Origin: Clostridia bacterium
GTDB lineage: Bacteria; Bacillota; Clostridia; Christensenellales; CAG-314
DNA: 64,000 nt
Direction of reading: 5' to 3'
Assembly (NCBI GenBank): GCA_900769665.1
Contig: CAAGHL010000058.1
Coordinates: 1 to 64,000 of the forward strand
The notes beneath the pieces are model-generated. The model saw only the letters and a program-made list of their open reading frames with translations. It was not told where the DNA came from and did no database searches. The translations under genes were made by a program, and so were the position numbers. The number at the start of each line of letters is the position of its first letter. Within the stretch, counting starts at the first letter, position 1. Of the stretch, positions 8,301 through 16,778 are shown piece after piece.

Positions 8301-8927
8301 GCTACGGACAAAATCAACGGCGCAACGAGAATGCTTCGTTACTCGCGTGTTGCCGACGGTAACTACAAACCCGTTACAATTGCGGCAGATAGTTCGTCGT
8401 TGCGTTTCAGCGGTGTGGACAGCGCAGACACCGCTTGGAGAGCTTCCGTTACGCAAGAAATGCTATTTGGTGCAAACGCTACAATCGATATGGACATTGT
8501 GGTCCACAATACCGCAAACGGACACATCGCTATCAACATTGCCAAAAACGACGGCAACGGTTGGACAAGCAAAAACAATTTTACCGACGGCTTGACATTG
8601 GTAGGTTATTGGATGTGGACAAATGAAGGAAAGCAACAAGGCGTTGACTATATACACGACATGCCCACGGCTTGGAGTCCCGAGTGGTGCGGCGGTCCTG
8701 CCGACGAAAACAAGTCGGGTAGCTTCCACATTAACATTACGTTGCAACGAAGCGAGGACGGAACTGTGAAGTCGGTATTGACGTTGACTAACGGCGCCAC
8801 CGTGATGCAAACGGTGGAAAGAACATTGACTAATCAGTACAGTGCGGACGAACAATATCGTATTCACTTCCTGTCGCACGCAATCGATTACGAAGTGACC
8901 AACCTTACAATTGCGGAAAATAACTAA
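5376..8927 (+). CDS. Large BIG2-domain surface lipoprotein with duplicated beta-sandwich modules
   Basis: An 1183-residue lipoprotein: signal peptide with lipobox ending LAAC (Cys26). Five consecutive bacterial Ig-like group 2 (BIG2) domains follow at about 33-425, each with the pattern ITLDK...GD...L.A.V.P..A....V.W.S...IVTVD.G.V.AVAAGTATI. Next is a module of about 200 residues (430-625), two more BIG2 domains (630-788), a second copy of that module (788-985) and a distinct C-terminal beta-rich domain (985-1183). The paired modules share WHRMN and GIARNG-x-x-Y-x-L-x-NGV, suggesting a carbohydrate-binding beta-sandwich (laminin-G/concanavalin-like); this is inference. The related lipoprotein at 19399 carries one copy of the module and the C-terminal domain. 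GGAGG precedes the ATG. Probable role: surface attachment or glycan binding for the downstream import genes. Confidence 0.85.
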   Translation: MQKNIKTICVVCFVLLMCMSFVLAACDTTPEVEITKITLDKDTLSMKVGDEATLTATVEPAEAAKDIVWTVNKEGIVTVDGGKVKAVAAGTAIVSAQNKSGTVYASCTIVVEEVVNSVKLNKNTLELTVGETETLTVTVDPTTAADKLVWKCDPVGIVKVDGGKVTALSAGTATVTVSDPTGAKSDSCTVTVYATATEITLDKTAVDMYVGDEQTIVATVIPQGTKAVTFDSSDKEVATVDANGKIVAVAAGTASITANLDGIKKTCVVTVYNKVTEITLDVQELALYTGETHKLVVSTTPSDNVKAPKFTSANDEVATVDTDGTITVVGAGTTTITVTIDGVTANVTVSAVKVAFTQANYSLALNAEQQLALTFEPATATETNIAYSSSDSAIVSVDGEGKVKALAYGQATITASVEGKFSVTCTVTVSPLATENGVMVEYGENGYAIKTSAGIYVNALNLGANAASKVYYAEYTLNGMNLFDGQTKSFGLVHFATNENLMLDVFHMFVIGNDPATAGYWHRMNNKMDLENDLFVNVANQDLGAVHTWLIDMLKNGKSVTVGIARNGNDVYTLLNGVIVWKMQIADGIKDVDTVPAIMMSSTDGDTRSVTDIVYLTGEAATKKINNSQMLVTSITLDEETLTLTKDEQKTLTVTVNPSYAAERIVWESADANVVTVNNGVVTAVKAGSATITAKIGDVKAEVVVTVVDFKFEQQNYSLTPSGTEKLNLVFGEGSVEGQTVAYTSSNDNIVSIDADGVVTAKAYGRVTITATIKGVNIECTVTVSPLATNNGVNVTYKDDGAYNMIQLLAGINVNALNTGAASKVYYVEYKLNGLEMHNAQVKSFGMAHFATSESYMYDAFHMFLLGEDVTTGGYWHRMNVGADLDNNLLLNQANDELGMARDYIVSALQNGKSFTFGIARNGNYVYTLINGVVVLQTNIADGLKNVDTVPALFMNVMDGENRTISDITFFEGKEATDKINGATRMLRYSRVADGNYKPVTIAADSSSLRFSGVDSADTAWRASVTQEMLFGANATIDMDIVVHNTANGHIAINIAKNDGNGWTSKNNFTDGLTLVGYWMWTNEGKQQGVDYIHDMPTAWSPEWCGGPADENKSGSFHINITLQRSEDGTVKSVLTLTNGATVMQTVERTLTNQYSADEQYRIHFLSHAIDYEVTNLTIAENN

Positions 8928-8938
8928 TAATTTAACGG

Positions 8939-8975
8939 CTTGTCCGAAGTCGGTTGTATGCCGACTTCGGACAAG
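8939..8975 (+). terminator. 15-bp hairpin after the BIG2 lipoprotein gene
   Basis: Arms CTTGTCCGAAGTCGG and CCGACTTCGGACAAG around a seven-base loop. No T-tract follows, so it may act as an mRNA-stabilising or processing structure rather than a classical terminator. Confidence 0.6.
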
Positions 8976-8984
8976 AACGCCCTG

Positions 8985-9025
8985 CGAAAACCTCTTTGCG
9001 TTTCGAGAGGCTTTTCGTGTTTTTT
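8985..9025 (+). terminator. Intrinsic terminator before the dehydrogenase gene
   Basis: A stem of about 11 base pairs with one bulge (CGAAAA-CCTCT to AGAGGCTTTTCG) followed by a run of six T. It comes only 10 bases after another hairpin, so transcription of the downstream cluster is probably attenuated or restarted here. Confidence 0.65.
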
Positions 9026-9088
9026 AGACAATCGGCAATATGTGACGAAAATGCCTGTATTGTCGCCGAAACGCAAGGAGAATGTACT

Positions 9089-10363
9089 ATGGAACAAGCA
9101 AACAAGGTCCTTACGGTAAGTATTTTGGGTTGCGGTGGCAGAGGATTTCGCACATACGGCAGATTGATGCGCAAGTTGCCCGACAAGTTTAGGATTGTTG
9201 CTTTGTGCGACACCAACGCCGAAGCGCTTGCCATTGCCGCAAAGGAATTCGGCATTACCGAGCAAAACTGCTACACGTCGGATAGCGAGTTTTTTGCTAA
9301 ACGTCGTAGCGACGTATTGGTGATTGCAACGCTGGACAAACAGCACTACGACAACGCAATGCAAGCAATGGCTCTTGGATACGATATATTGTTGGAAAAA
9401 CCCATCACCGACAACAAGCAGGAGTGCGAAGATTTGCTTGCAGCACAGCAAAAGTACGGTAACAAAGTGGTGGTTTGCCACGTGTTGCGGTACGCAAAGG
9501 GGTTTGTCAAGGCAAAGGAACTGTTGGACAGTGGCGCAATAGGCAACCTTGTCAGTATACAGGCGCTAGAGCAAGTTGCCTATTGGCATATGGCGCACTC
9601 GTATGTTCGCGGTAATTGGCGCCGAGCCGAAGACACTACGCCAATGATACTTGCCAAGTGCTGTCACGACCTCGACTTGTTGCAATACTACGCCGCAAGC
9701 AAAGCGACGAGCGTTTCCTCAATCGGGGAGTTGACCTATTTCAAAAAGGAGTGCGCGCCAGAAGGCAGTGCGGAACGTTGTATGGATTGCAAATATGTTG
9801 ACACTTGCCCGTACAGTGCAAAACGTATCTACGTCGACAGTTACGTGGCTCAGGGTTGCCCTGCCGAAACTTGGCCGCAAAACATAGTGGTCATCGACAC
9901 TCCGTTGTCGGTGGACAAATTGAAACATGCGCTGTCCACATACAGCCCCTACGGCAGATGCGTGTTCCGTTGCGACAACGACGTGGTATCCCACCAAACG
10001 ACCAATATTTTGTTTGACAACGGCGTTACGGCAAACCTTACAATGATGGGGTTTACCAAGTGTGGCGGACGTATCTACAAGTTTTTCGGTACAACGGGCG
10101 AGCTTGTTTTGGACGAAGAAAAGGAACATATTTTGCTGACACCATTTGGCGAAAAAACGCAAGTGATAAACCTCGGTGACCTTACCGAAGCAGGTATGTC
10201 GCACGGTGGCGGCGACGGTATGTTGGTTGCCGACTTGTACGATATGATCACGGGTAAGCGCTCGCAAACTACAAGTTTGGCGGCTTCGCTGGAAAGTCAC
10301 CTAATGGGCATTGCGGCGGAAACTTCTCGCCTTGCGTGCGGAAAAAACGTATACGTACATTGA
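9089..10363 (+). CDS. Gfo/Idh/MocA-family NAD(P)-dependent sugar oxidoreductase
   Basis: A 424-residue cytoplasmic dehydrogenase. The N-terminal Rossmann fold shows the dinucleotide-binding motif GCGGRG (residues 12-17), and the EKP catalytic/nicotinamide motif lies at 103-105. The middle contains four cysteines (Cys222, 231, 234 and 240, in RCMDCKYVDTCPYSA), a feature of a known subgroup of this family that may hold a metal or a structural site. Members oxidise or epimerise sugars, inositols or amino sugars; the substrate cannot be read from sequence. The ATG at 9089 is chosen because AAGGAG lies eight bases before it; the longer frame begins inside two hairpins. Its place before an SBP and a GH97 enzyme suggests catabolism of the imported sugar. 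Confidence 0.87.
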   Translation: MEQANKVLTVSILGCGGRGFRTYGRLMRKLPDKFRIVALCDTNAEALAIAAKEFGITEQNCYTSDSEFFAKRRSDVLVIATLDKQHYDNAMQAMALGYDILLEKPITDNKQECEDLLAAQQKYGNKVVVCHVLRYAKGFVKAKELLDSGAIGNLVSIQALEQVAYWHMAHSYVRGNWRRAEDTTPMILAKCCHDLDLLQYYAASKATSVSSIGELTYFKKECAPEGSAERCMDCKYVDTCPYSAKRIYVDSYVAQGCPAETWPQNIVVIDTPLSVDKLKHALSTYSPYGRCVFRCDNDVVSHQTTNILFDNGVTANLTMMGFTKCGGRIYKFFGTTGELVLDEEKEHILLTPFGEKTQVINLGDLTEAGMSHGGGDGMLVADLYDMITGKRSQTTSLAASLESHLMGIAAETSRLACGKNVYVH

Positions 10364-10403
10364 TTTTTACGCACGTTGACAAGATAGATAAAGGAGAATT
10401 ATT

Positions 10404-12224
10404 TTGAAAAAGACTAAGTTTGTTTCGTTGATATTGGCGGCGGTATTTGCACTGACTACGCTGTTTGCGCTTGTCGCTTGCCAAACTACTCCCGAAGAAA
10501 AGGACGAGTACACGTTTACTTTCGACGTCAACTACGAGGGCGGCAACAATCGCGTGGACACCGTCAAGGCAGGTTTCCGTGCCAACTACTACGCCGCAAG
10601 ACGTAGCGGATACACGTTGATAAACTGGTACACGACCAAGGATTGCAAGGAAAAGTTTGACTTTTCCACCAAGATAAATCAGGACTACACAGTGTACGCC
10701 TTGTGGGAAAAGAAAGGTAACGCCGTGGACGTTACCTTCCACTACAACTACGACAAAAGTTTTGCTCCCGTCACCGTTGGCGGTGAGGAAGGCAAGACGA
10801 TCGATCCTCAAACGGTACCCGATCCCAAACGCCTCGGCTACGAAGTGGAAGGTTGGTACACCGACGAACAATGCACCAAAAAATGGGATTTGACCGCAGA
10901 CACACTTAGCGGCGACCTCGACTTGTACGCAAAGTACAACTACACGGCAAACTTGCAGTTTGACAGCGACGGCAAAGTCATCCTCGACAACGTTGACGTC
11001 AACATCTCCATACAGTATCTGTCTTGGACGGGCAAACGCAGTCTTGCGGAAATAGTGGACGAGTTCAACGACGAGTACGCAGGCAAAATCCACCTCAACT
11101 GGACAGCCGCCTACACCAACGAAGTGGCTCGTTTCGAGGATCCGGCCATGACCAACGCGTATTTGCAAAACAACTATCGTTTCGGCGAGTTGCTGGACCT
11201 TATCGGTATCGACTTCGACGCCGACGACTACTACGCCGACGCCATTGCGGAAAACTACGTGTACGACGCACTGATGACCTATCCCGTAGGACATATGGTG
11301 CCAACCGTGATGTACAACAAGGCGTTGCTTGCCCAATTGGGCGAGTCCGAGCCGAAAACACACGCCGACTTTGTACGTTTGCTGACCAAGGCTACAGCTA
11401 CTTTCGGCGACAGAGACGGTTACAAAGCGTCGCTTGTTTACGAGGGTAACGAGTGGCAGTGGTTCGAAATGGGTTCCAACAATATTTGGGCAAACAATGA
11501 TTTGCTGTTCTACTCCTACGACAAGCAAAGCAAATCTTACATCAACAACTACGCGCAGGAAAGTAACTACGCCAAGGCGGCAAACGCCGTCAAGGGTTAC
11601 GCCGAGTTGTTCAACAACAGCGCAATCAGCCTCAACAACGAAGTATTGTGGGAGTCGCGCCAAGGCTTCAACGACGTGGTGGACGGCAACGCATTTATGG
11701 GTATTGTAAGTTACCCCAAGATGTACACCTACTATCTCAACAGCTACGACCAACAATTGTTTAAGAAAATCGGCATCGTGCCCATTACAAACTTGTTTAA
11801 CTACGGCAATATCGAAACGGCAAAGACCTTTGTCAAGGGCATTTCCTTGTGTTTGCCTAGCGACACCGACGCAACGTTCGACATCGAGCAACTTGCCGCA
11901 ATAGGCGTATTTGCCGACTACCTGTCCAAGCACAGCGGAAAGCTTGCCTACAACGATTGCTACCCCGCAAGCAAAACGGGACAAAATTCCGAAGAATTTA
12001 AGCAAGGAACGACAAGGTACTTTAAAGTGCTTAAGGCTGTCGGAGATCCGTCGACGTTTGTCACTTTGGCGGGCGGACAAAACGAGTACTACTGTTTCAA
12101 CCACCAAAACCAAGCTTGCGTGCAGTCGTTGGCGTTCGTAAAAGTCGATTTGATAGACAACGATCAGCTTGTGCGTCAAGCAATCAAGGGTGTTGCCGAC
12201 GCTACTTCAAAGGTGATTAAGTAA
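10404..12224 (+). CDS. ABC solute-binding lipoprotein with N-terminal InlB B-repeats
   Basis: A 606-residue lipoprotein using a TTG start (AAGGAG seven bases before). The lipobox is LVAC (Cys26). Residues of about 35-185 hold two InlB B-repeat/Listeria-Bacteroides repeat units, recognisable by GY...NWYTTKDCKEKFDFST...YTVYALW and a second copy ending DLYAKY. From about 195 onward it is a family 1 extracellular solute-binding protein (ITIQYLSWTG-like entry, DEFNDEY, NKALLAQLGE). InlB-type repeats are normally adhesin spacers, so their fusion to an SBP is unusual. Only 13 bases separate it from the GH97 gene. It probably binds oligosaccharides for the permeases at 15795 and 16738, perhaps extended away from the membrane by the repeats. 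Confidence 0.85.
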   Translation: MKKTKFVSLILAAVFALTTLFALVACQTTPEEKDEYTFTFDVNYEGGNNRVDTVKAGFRANYYAARRSGYTLINWYTTKDCKEKFDFSTKINQDYTVYALWEKKGNAVDVTFHYNYDKSFAPVTVGGEEGKTIDPQTVPDPKRLGYEVEGWYTDEQCTKKWDLTADTLSGDLDLYAKYNYTANLQFDSDGKVILDNVDVNISIQYLSWTGKRSLAEIVDEFNDEYAGKIHLNWTAAYTNEVARFEDPAMTNAYLQNNYRFGELLDLIGIDFDADDYYADAIAENYVYDALMTYPVGHMVPTVMYNKALLAQLGESEPKTHADFVRLLTKATATFGDRDGYKASLVYEGNEWQWFEMGSNNIWANNDLLFYSYDKQSKSYINNYAQESNYAKAANAVKGYAELFNNSAISLNNEVLWESRQGFNDVVDGNAFMGIVSYPKMYTYYLNSYDQQLFKKIGIVPITNLFNYGNIETAKTFVKGISLCLPSDTDATFDIEQLAAIGVFADYLSKHSGKLAYNDCYPASKTGQNSEEFKQGTTRYFKVLKAVGDPSTFVTLAGGQNEYYCFNHQNQACVQSLAFVKVDLIDNDQLVRQAIKGVADATSKVIK

Positions 12225-12237
12225 CAACGGAGGACGT

Positions 12238-14256
12238 ATGAAAACTACAAAAAGATTTTGGACAATATGCGTACTTGCGGTCGTGTTTGTGTTGAGTTTT
12301 GCGCTTGCCGCATGCGATACCGACACGCCTACGCCAACGCCGCCCGACAACAAAGACCAACCGAATTGGACGTTGACTTCGCCCGACGGAAAAATTAAGG
12401 CGGATGTTTACTTTGCCAACGGACAAATTGCCTACGCCGTAACCAAGGACGGCATTGCCGTGGTGGAAAAGTCCAACCTTGGTATGGCAACCGATCAATG
12501 TGAATTTGTCGATTTGACATTTGTTTCCGAACAAACTTCGGAAGACACGATTTCCTACACAAATATCACGGGTAAAACCAGACAGGTTACGACTTCTTAC
12601 AAGCAAAACGTGCTTACCTTTGCCGAGGGTGACTACCTACTTGACGTGGTGTTCCGCACCTACAACGACGGTTACGCATTCCGCTACAACATCCGAAAGG
12701 CGAACGAAAGCAACGACGAATTTACAGTTACCGATGAATTTACACACTTTGCTTTGCCCGAAAACGCCAAAACGTATGCAATGGCAGTGGTTACAAGCGT
12801 TGGAGTACTCGGTGGCGGAGCGTATTACTCATACGAAGACAAGTATCAATACCGCAGTTACAAAAACCTCGGCGACGAGCAACTCGGATTTCCTGTAATG
12901 TACAGCGTGAAAAGCGGTAACGAAGAAGTTTACAGCCTTATTTCCGAGTCTGACATCTACGGACGCGACTACCACGGCTCGGCATTGCAAAAGGACGGTA
13001 ACGACGGACTTAAAACAATTCACATGCCGGCTTGCGGTACCGACGCTTCTATGACGGCAAGTTATCCGTTTACTTCGCCTTGGCGCGTGGCCGTAGTCGG
13101 CGGGTTGGATACGATTGTGGAATCCACCCTTGTAGAGGACGTTTACGACGAGATCGAACCTTGGAAACCGGATGACTATGACAGTCTTTCGGATGAGGAA
13201 AAGCAAATTTACACATACGACTGGGTACGTCCCGGCGCGGGGGCGTGGAGTTATCTCAACTTTGATGGTGATCCCGCCAAGCAGGCAGCGCAAAGCAACT
13301 TGGAACTACAACGACAATACGTTGACGCAATATCGGATCTCGGCTGGACGTGGCTCGTCTTGGACGCGGGTTGGGACACGGGCGCCTTTGTCGAAGCCGA
13401 GTTTGTGGAATTTGTTAAGTATGCCAACTCCAAAAACGTTCACATTATGGTATGGGCGGACTCGTACTCCTCTTTTTACACACGCACACAAACAAGTGCA
13501 AAGCTTGCGCAGTGGCAAAAGTGGGGTATAGAAGGTGTGAAAATCGACTTCTTCGACGGTCAGGGCGCGCCTTATTTGTCCGACCAATGGAAGTTGGAAT
13601 CTCAACAAAGCTTGGACGAACATTACGAAATGTTCTACCAAGAGGCGGCAAAGTACAAAATGCTGGTTGATTGCCATGGTTGTAACAAACCCACGGGTGA
13701 ACGCAGGCAATATCCCAACGTAATTAATCGCGAAGCTATCCGCGGATATGAATTTAAGAACGTTGACTCTCGGCAAACGGCTTACTTGCCGTTCACTCGC
13801 GGGACAATCGGTCCGAGCGACTTTACCCCCGCGATAATTCCGTATCTGTCGGGAACCGTTACTGTTGCGCATAACATGGGGCTTGCCGTGACGTTGGAGT
13901 CCGGTATGCCTACTTTCTCCGACATGCCCGACCACTTCACAAGCGGAGAGTATCTTGATTTTTACCGCAATCTTCCCGTTGTGTGGGACGAAACAAAACT
14001 TGTAACTGCCTCTCTCGGTGATTTTGTCGTCATTGCACGTCGTAGCGGAAACAAGTGGTACGTCGGTTGCACGGCAAGCTACGCAGGCGCAATCGAATTC
14101 GATTTGTCCTTCCTCGGTGAAGGAAACTTTACGGCACGCATTTGGCAGGACAGCGACTACAACAAAGTAGCGCAAAGCAGTCAAAGCGTAAGTAGCGCAA
14201 CCAAGCTTAATCTTACCGTACAAAACGGCGGCGGCTTTACGATGATCATCGAGTAA
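12238..14256 (+). CDS. GH97-family alpha-glycosidase lipoprotein
   Basis: A 672-residue lipoprotein (lipobox LAAC, Cys26). It has the GH97 N-terminal beta-supersandwich, a TIM barrel beginning near WSYLNFDGD, and a C-terminal beta domain. The barrel carries VKIDFFDGQG with Asp437 and the HGCNKPTGERRQYPN and NREAIRGYE (Glu499) motifs diagnostic of GH97. An Asp in the KIDFFD strand is the nucleophile in retaining GH97 alpha-galactosidases, whereas inverting SusB-type alpha-glucosidases use glutamates; this favours a retaining enzyme but does not prove substrate. As a lipoprotein it should act outside the cell, trimming terminal alpha-linked galactose or glucose before uptake. It is translated from GGAGG close behind the SBP gene. 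Confidence 0.88.
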   Translation: MKTTKRFWTICVLAVVFVLSFALAACDTDTPTPTPPDNKDQPNWTLTSPDGKIKADVYFANGQIAYAVTKDGIAVVEKSNLGMATDQCEFVDLTFVSEQTSEDTISYTNITGKTRQVTTSYKQNVLTFAEGDYLLDVVFRTYNDGYAFRYNIRKANESNDEFTVTDEFTHFALPENAKTYAMAVVTSVGVLGGGAYYSYEDKYQYRSYKNLGDEQLGFPVMYSVKSGNEEVYSLISESDIYGRDYHGSALQKDGNDGLKTIHMPACGTDASMTASYPFTSPWRVAVVGGLDTIVESTLVEDVYDEIEPWKPDDYDSLSDEEKQIYTYDWVRPGAGAWSYLNFDGDPAKQAAQSNLELQRQYVDAISDLGWTWLVLDAGWDTGAFVEAEFVEFVKYANSKNVHIMVWADSYSSFYTRTQTSAKLAQWQKWGIEGVKIDFFDGQGAPYLSDQWKLESQQSLDEHYEMFYQEAAKYKMLVDCHGCNKPTGERRQYPNVINREAIRGYEFKNVDSRQTAYLPFTRGTIGPSDFTPAIIPYLSGTVTVAHNMGLAVTLESGMPTFSDMPDHFTSGEYLDFYRNLPVVWDETKLVTASLGDFVVIARRSGNKWYVGCTASYAGAIEFDLSFLGEGNFTARIWQDSDYNKVAQSSQSVSSATKLNLTVQNGGGFTMIIE

Positions 14257-14315
14257 ACCTACATTTTTGTTAAAATACGACTGCTTAGAAAGTGAAATAA
14301 ACAAGGAGTAAAGCA

Positions 14316-15782
14316 ATGAAAAAGACTATGAGAATATTTGCCGCTTTGGCGGTAGCAATGTTGTTGCTTGTGTTTGTCGGATGTGTGACAAAACGTCCCG
14401 ACGATGACAATAAAGGTTTGCCTTCGATAGACAATCCGTGGTGGACGGACAGCGGAGAGATAACCAAGGACAGCGACGGTAATATTGTATTCGACGATGT
14501 AAACATCAAACTGACTTCGGTAATTTGCGGTTACGACCAAAACGGTTTCGAGGCGCTCCTCGACCAATTCAACAGAAAGTATAACGGGCAAATAAACATT
14601 ACGCACCAAATATATTCGCAAGACGTAATCGACGAGCGCATAATGCAACAAATTCAAAACGAAACCAATGCGCCCGATCTCATTTTGACTCACCAAAAAA
14701 CACACGCTTACCTTGCTTCCAACAAGATTATTCAACCTATGGACGCGGCGTATGAGCTTGCTGGTATTACGGTGGACAAGAGCGATTTTTTGCCCAACTT
14801 TGCCGATTACTGTGACTTGGGCTATGAGGGACGCATGTTTACCATTCCCGTGGACGCGCAGAGCATGGTAATGTATTACAACAAAAATCTGCTTGCCAAG
14901 TACAACGCCGAGTTGCCGCAAAACCGCGCCGAGTTTCTCGAGCTGTGCCAAACCGTGCAAAACGGCGAGCGCGCAAGCAATTCGCAGTTTAACGCAGTAA
15001 CTTGCGGGGCAGACTACGACTTTTTCAAGATGTATCTTTTGCCGACGGCAGTATTGCAAAACGGCGGTGAATTGTATGGTAGCGACGGACTTGTTCACTG
15101 GACGGAAGGAGACAACTTTACTGCATTCAGTAACGGCGTAAAGGCAGTCAAACAACTTGCCGACGAGGGGTTGTGGGACAGCACCGACAGCAACGAGAGC
15201 GCGCGTGCAAAGTTTTGCAAAGACAACGCTTTGTTTTACATCTCGTTGCCGTTTGACGCAAACACTATTTTCAGCGCATATGCATCCAATTCCGGTCACT
15301 CCGTGGACGTTGTTAAAACTCAGGACATAGGCGGATTCTCCACGGCAGGACTTTTTGCACTCGAAGGCGCACCTGAGGACAGTAAAAACAAAATATTCGG
15401 CGATTCTCACGCCTTTACTATGAGTAAAACCGTCACCGATGTTACCAAAAAAGCGGCAATTGCCGTATTTGTCAACTGGTTTACCACTAATGTGGATGTA
15501 GGTATCGAGTGGGCGAAACTCGGTCATACGACGGCTTCCTACACAATCCGCGGCAACGCCGCCTACAACGCCGACAGCTACGTAAGTGAATTCAGTAACA
15601 TGTTTTACGGAGATATTAACAACTTTGTTACTGCCGGTAAAACAACTAATTACACGTTGATTTTCTCCGATATGCAAACGGCATTGCTCAACTGCCTACG
15701 CAACGCAAGCAACGATTACGATATCAAGACGGAATTGTCAAACGCGCAAAAGAAAATAAACGCCTCAATCGGTCTGGCGTAG
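14316..15782 (+). CDS. ABC solute-binding lipoprotein (family 1)
   Basis: A 488-residue lipoprotein with lipobox FVGC (Cys23). The sequence is typical of family 1 sugar-binding proteins (QFNRKYNGQINI, DLILTHQKTHAYLAS, FTIPVDAQSMVMYYNKNLLAKYN). It lies immediately upstream of the two permease genes (12-base gap), so it is the primary binding protein for this importer, and the InlB-repeat SBP at 10404 is a second one. AAGGAG is present before the ATG. Substrate is unknown; an oligosaccharide is likely from the neighbours. Confidence 0.9.
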   Translation: MKKTMRIFAALAVAMLLLVFVGCVTKRPDDDNKGLPSIDNPWWTDSGEITKDSDGNIVFDDVNIKLTSVICGYDQNGFEALLDQFNRKYNGQINITHQIYSQDVIDERIMQQIQNETNAPDLILTHQKTHAYLASNKIIQPMDAAYELAGITVDKSDFLPNFADYCDLGYEGRMFTIPVDAQSMVMYYNKNLLAKYNAELPQNRAEFLELCQTVQNGERASNSQFNAVTCGADYDFFKMYLLPTAVLQNGGELYGSDGLVHWTEGDNFTAFSNGVKAVKQLADEGLWDSTDSNESARAKFCKDNALFYISLPFDANTIFSAYASNSGHSVDVVKTQDIGGFSTAGLFALEGAPEDSKNKIFGDSHAFTMSKTVTDVTKKAAIAVFVNWFTTNVDVGIEWAKLGHTTASYTIRGNAAYNADSYVSEFSNMFYGDINNFVTAGKTTNYTLIFSDMQTALLNCLRNASNDYDIKTELSNAQKKINASIGLA

Positions 15783-15794
15783 AAGGAGCAGACA

Positions 15795-16778
15795 ATGAAT
15801 CTGTCCGACGACAAAAAGAAAGCGTACAAGCGCAGTATGTGGCGAAATCAAGGGCTTGGCATGTTGTTTGTCGTGCCGTTTGTTCTGTTTTTTGTATTGT
15901 ACACGCTTGTACCCCTTCTTATGGGCATAGGGTTGTCGTTTTTCGACTACAACCCCAATAAACCCGATAAAATGACTTTTGTGGGACTGCTTAACTACAT
16001 CGATTTGTTTGGCACCACAAACGAAAGTCTTGAAATAACTTTTGTCAAACCGTTTTGGGAAAGCTTGCTTAACACAATCCTGTTTGACCTTATCGCCGTG
16101 CCGCTGCTTATGATAATTCCGCTGATGTTGGCGCAACTTATCAACTATCAGCCGCCAGGTTACAAGTTTTTCCGAGCCGTGTTGTATATGCCGGTCATTG
16201 TGTCTATTACAGTTGCGGGTATGATGTTTACTTCTATCTTCGGCGAAAGCTCAACGGGGCTTATCAACGGATGGTTGGGTACTAACATCAAGTTTCTTAC
16301 CGACACGGGCTGGCGTTGGTTTGTAATGATTGTACTGTCGGTGTGGTGGCAGACGGGTACAAATTTCGTAATCTTTTCCGCAGGTTTAAGGGACATTCCT
16401 CAAAGTTTGTATGAGGCTTGCGAGGCCGACGGCGGAGGAAAAGCAAGCAAGTTTTTCCACGTTACGTTGCCGGGATTGCGCGGACAAATCGATCTATGTT
16501 TGTTCTCCACGCTTATCAACTACCTAAACCTGTACGGACAACCATCCGTGATACGCGGGTCGTCAATTTACGACACAATGTTCGATTCGCCCATGATGTT
16601 GATACAATACAGTCTGAAAGCATTACCTCGTTGGACGGGGTTTATCTGCGCAATGGCGGTGGTGTTCGGTATTATCGTGCTTGCCGTCAGCATAGCGGAG
16701 AAACGCCTTATGGGCAAGCAAAAAGGAGGTCACGGCTATGAAAAAAACTTTGCCGCATTCAAGTCTGTCCAAAAGTGA
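15795..16778 (+). CDS. CUT1-type sugar ABC transporter permease (MalF/UgpA-like)
   Basis: A 327-residue membrane protein with six or seven predicted transmembrane helices. The EAA loop that docks the ATPase is at about 206-229 (EACEADGGGKASKFFHVTLP). It pairs with the permease at 16738, whose gene overlaps this one by 41 bases, indicating translational coupling. AAGGAG lies before the ATG. Confidence 0.92.
   Translation: MNLSDDKKKAYKRSMWRNQGLGMLFVVPFVLFFVLYTLVPLLMGIGLSFFDYNPNKPDKMTFVGLLNYIDLFGTTNESLEITFVKPFWESLLNTILFDLIAVPLLMIIPLMLAQLINYQPPGYKFFRAVLYMPVIVSITVAGMMFTSIFGESSTGLINGWLGTNIKFLTDTGWRWFVMIVLSVWWQTGTNFVIFSAGLRDIPQSLYEACEADGGGKASKFFHVTLPGLRGQIDLCLFSTLINYLNLYGQPSVIRGSSIYDTMFDSPMMLIQYSLKALPRWTGFICAMAVVFGIIVLAVSIAEKRLMGKQKGGHGYEKNFAAFKSVQK

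Noticed and set aside
5376..8927. Tandem DNA repeats suggesting a CRISPR or satellite array
   Set aside because: The periodicity is at the protein level (BIG2 domains of about 78 residues) and the DNA copies are diverged; no short identical repeats with unique spacers occur anywhere in the window.
10269..12179. A 636-codon open frame antisense to the InlB-repeat SBP
   Set aside because: It has no ribosome binding site or family features, is rich in Val, Cys and His, and arises from the GNC-type codon bias of the real gene. Similar long antisense frames occur opposite the lipoprotein at 5376, the GH31 gene and others.
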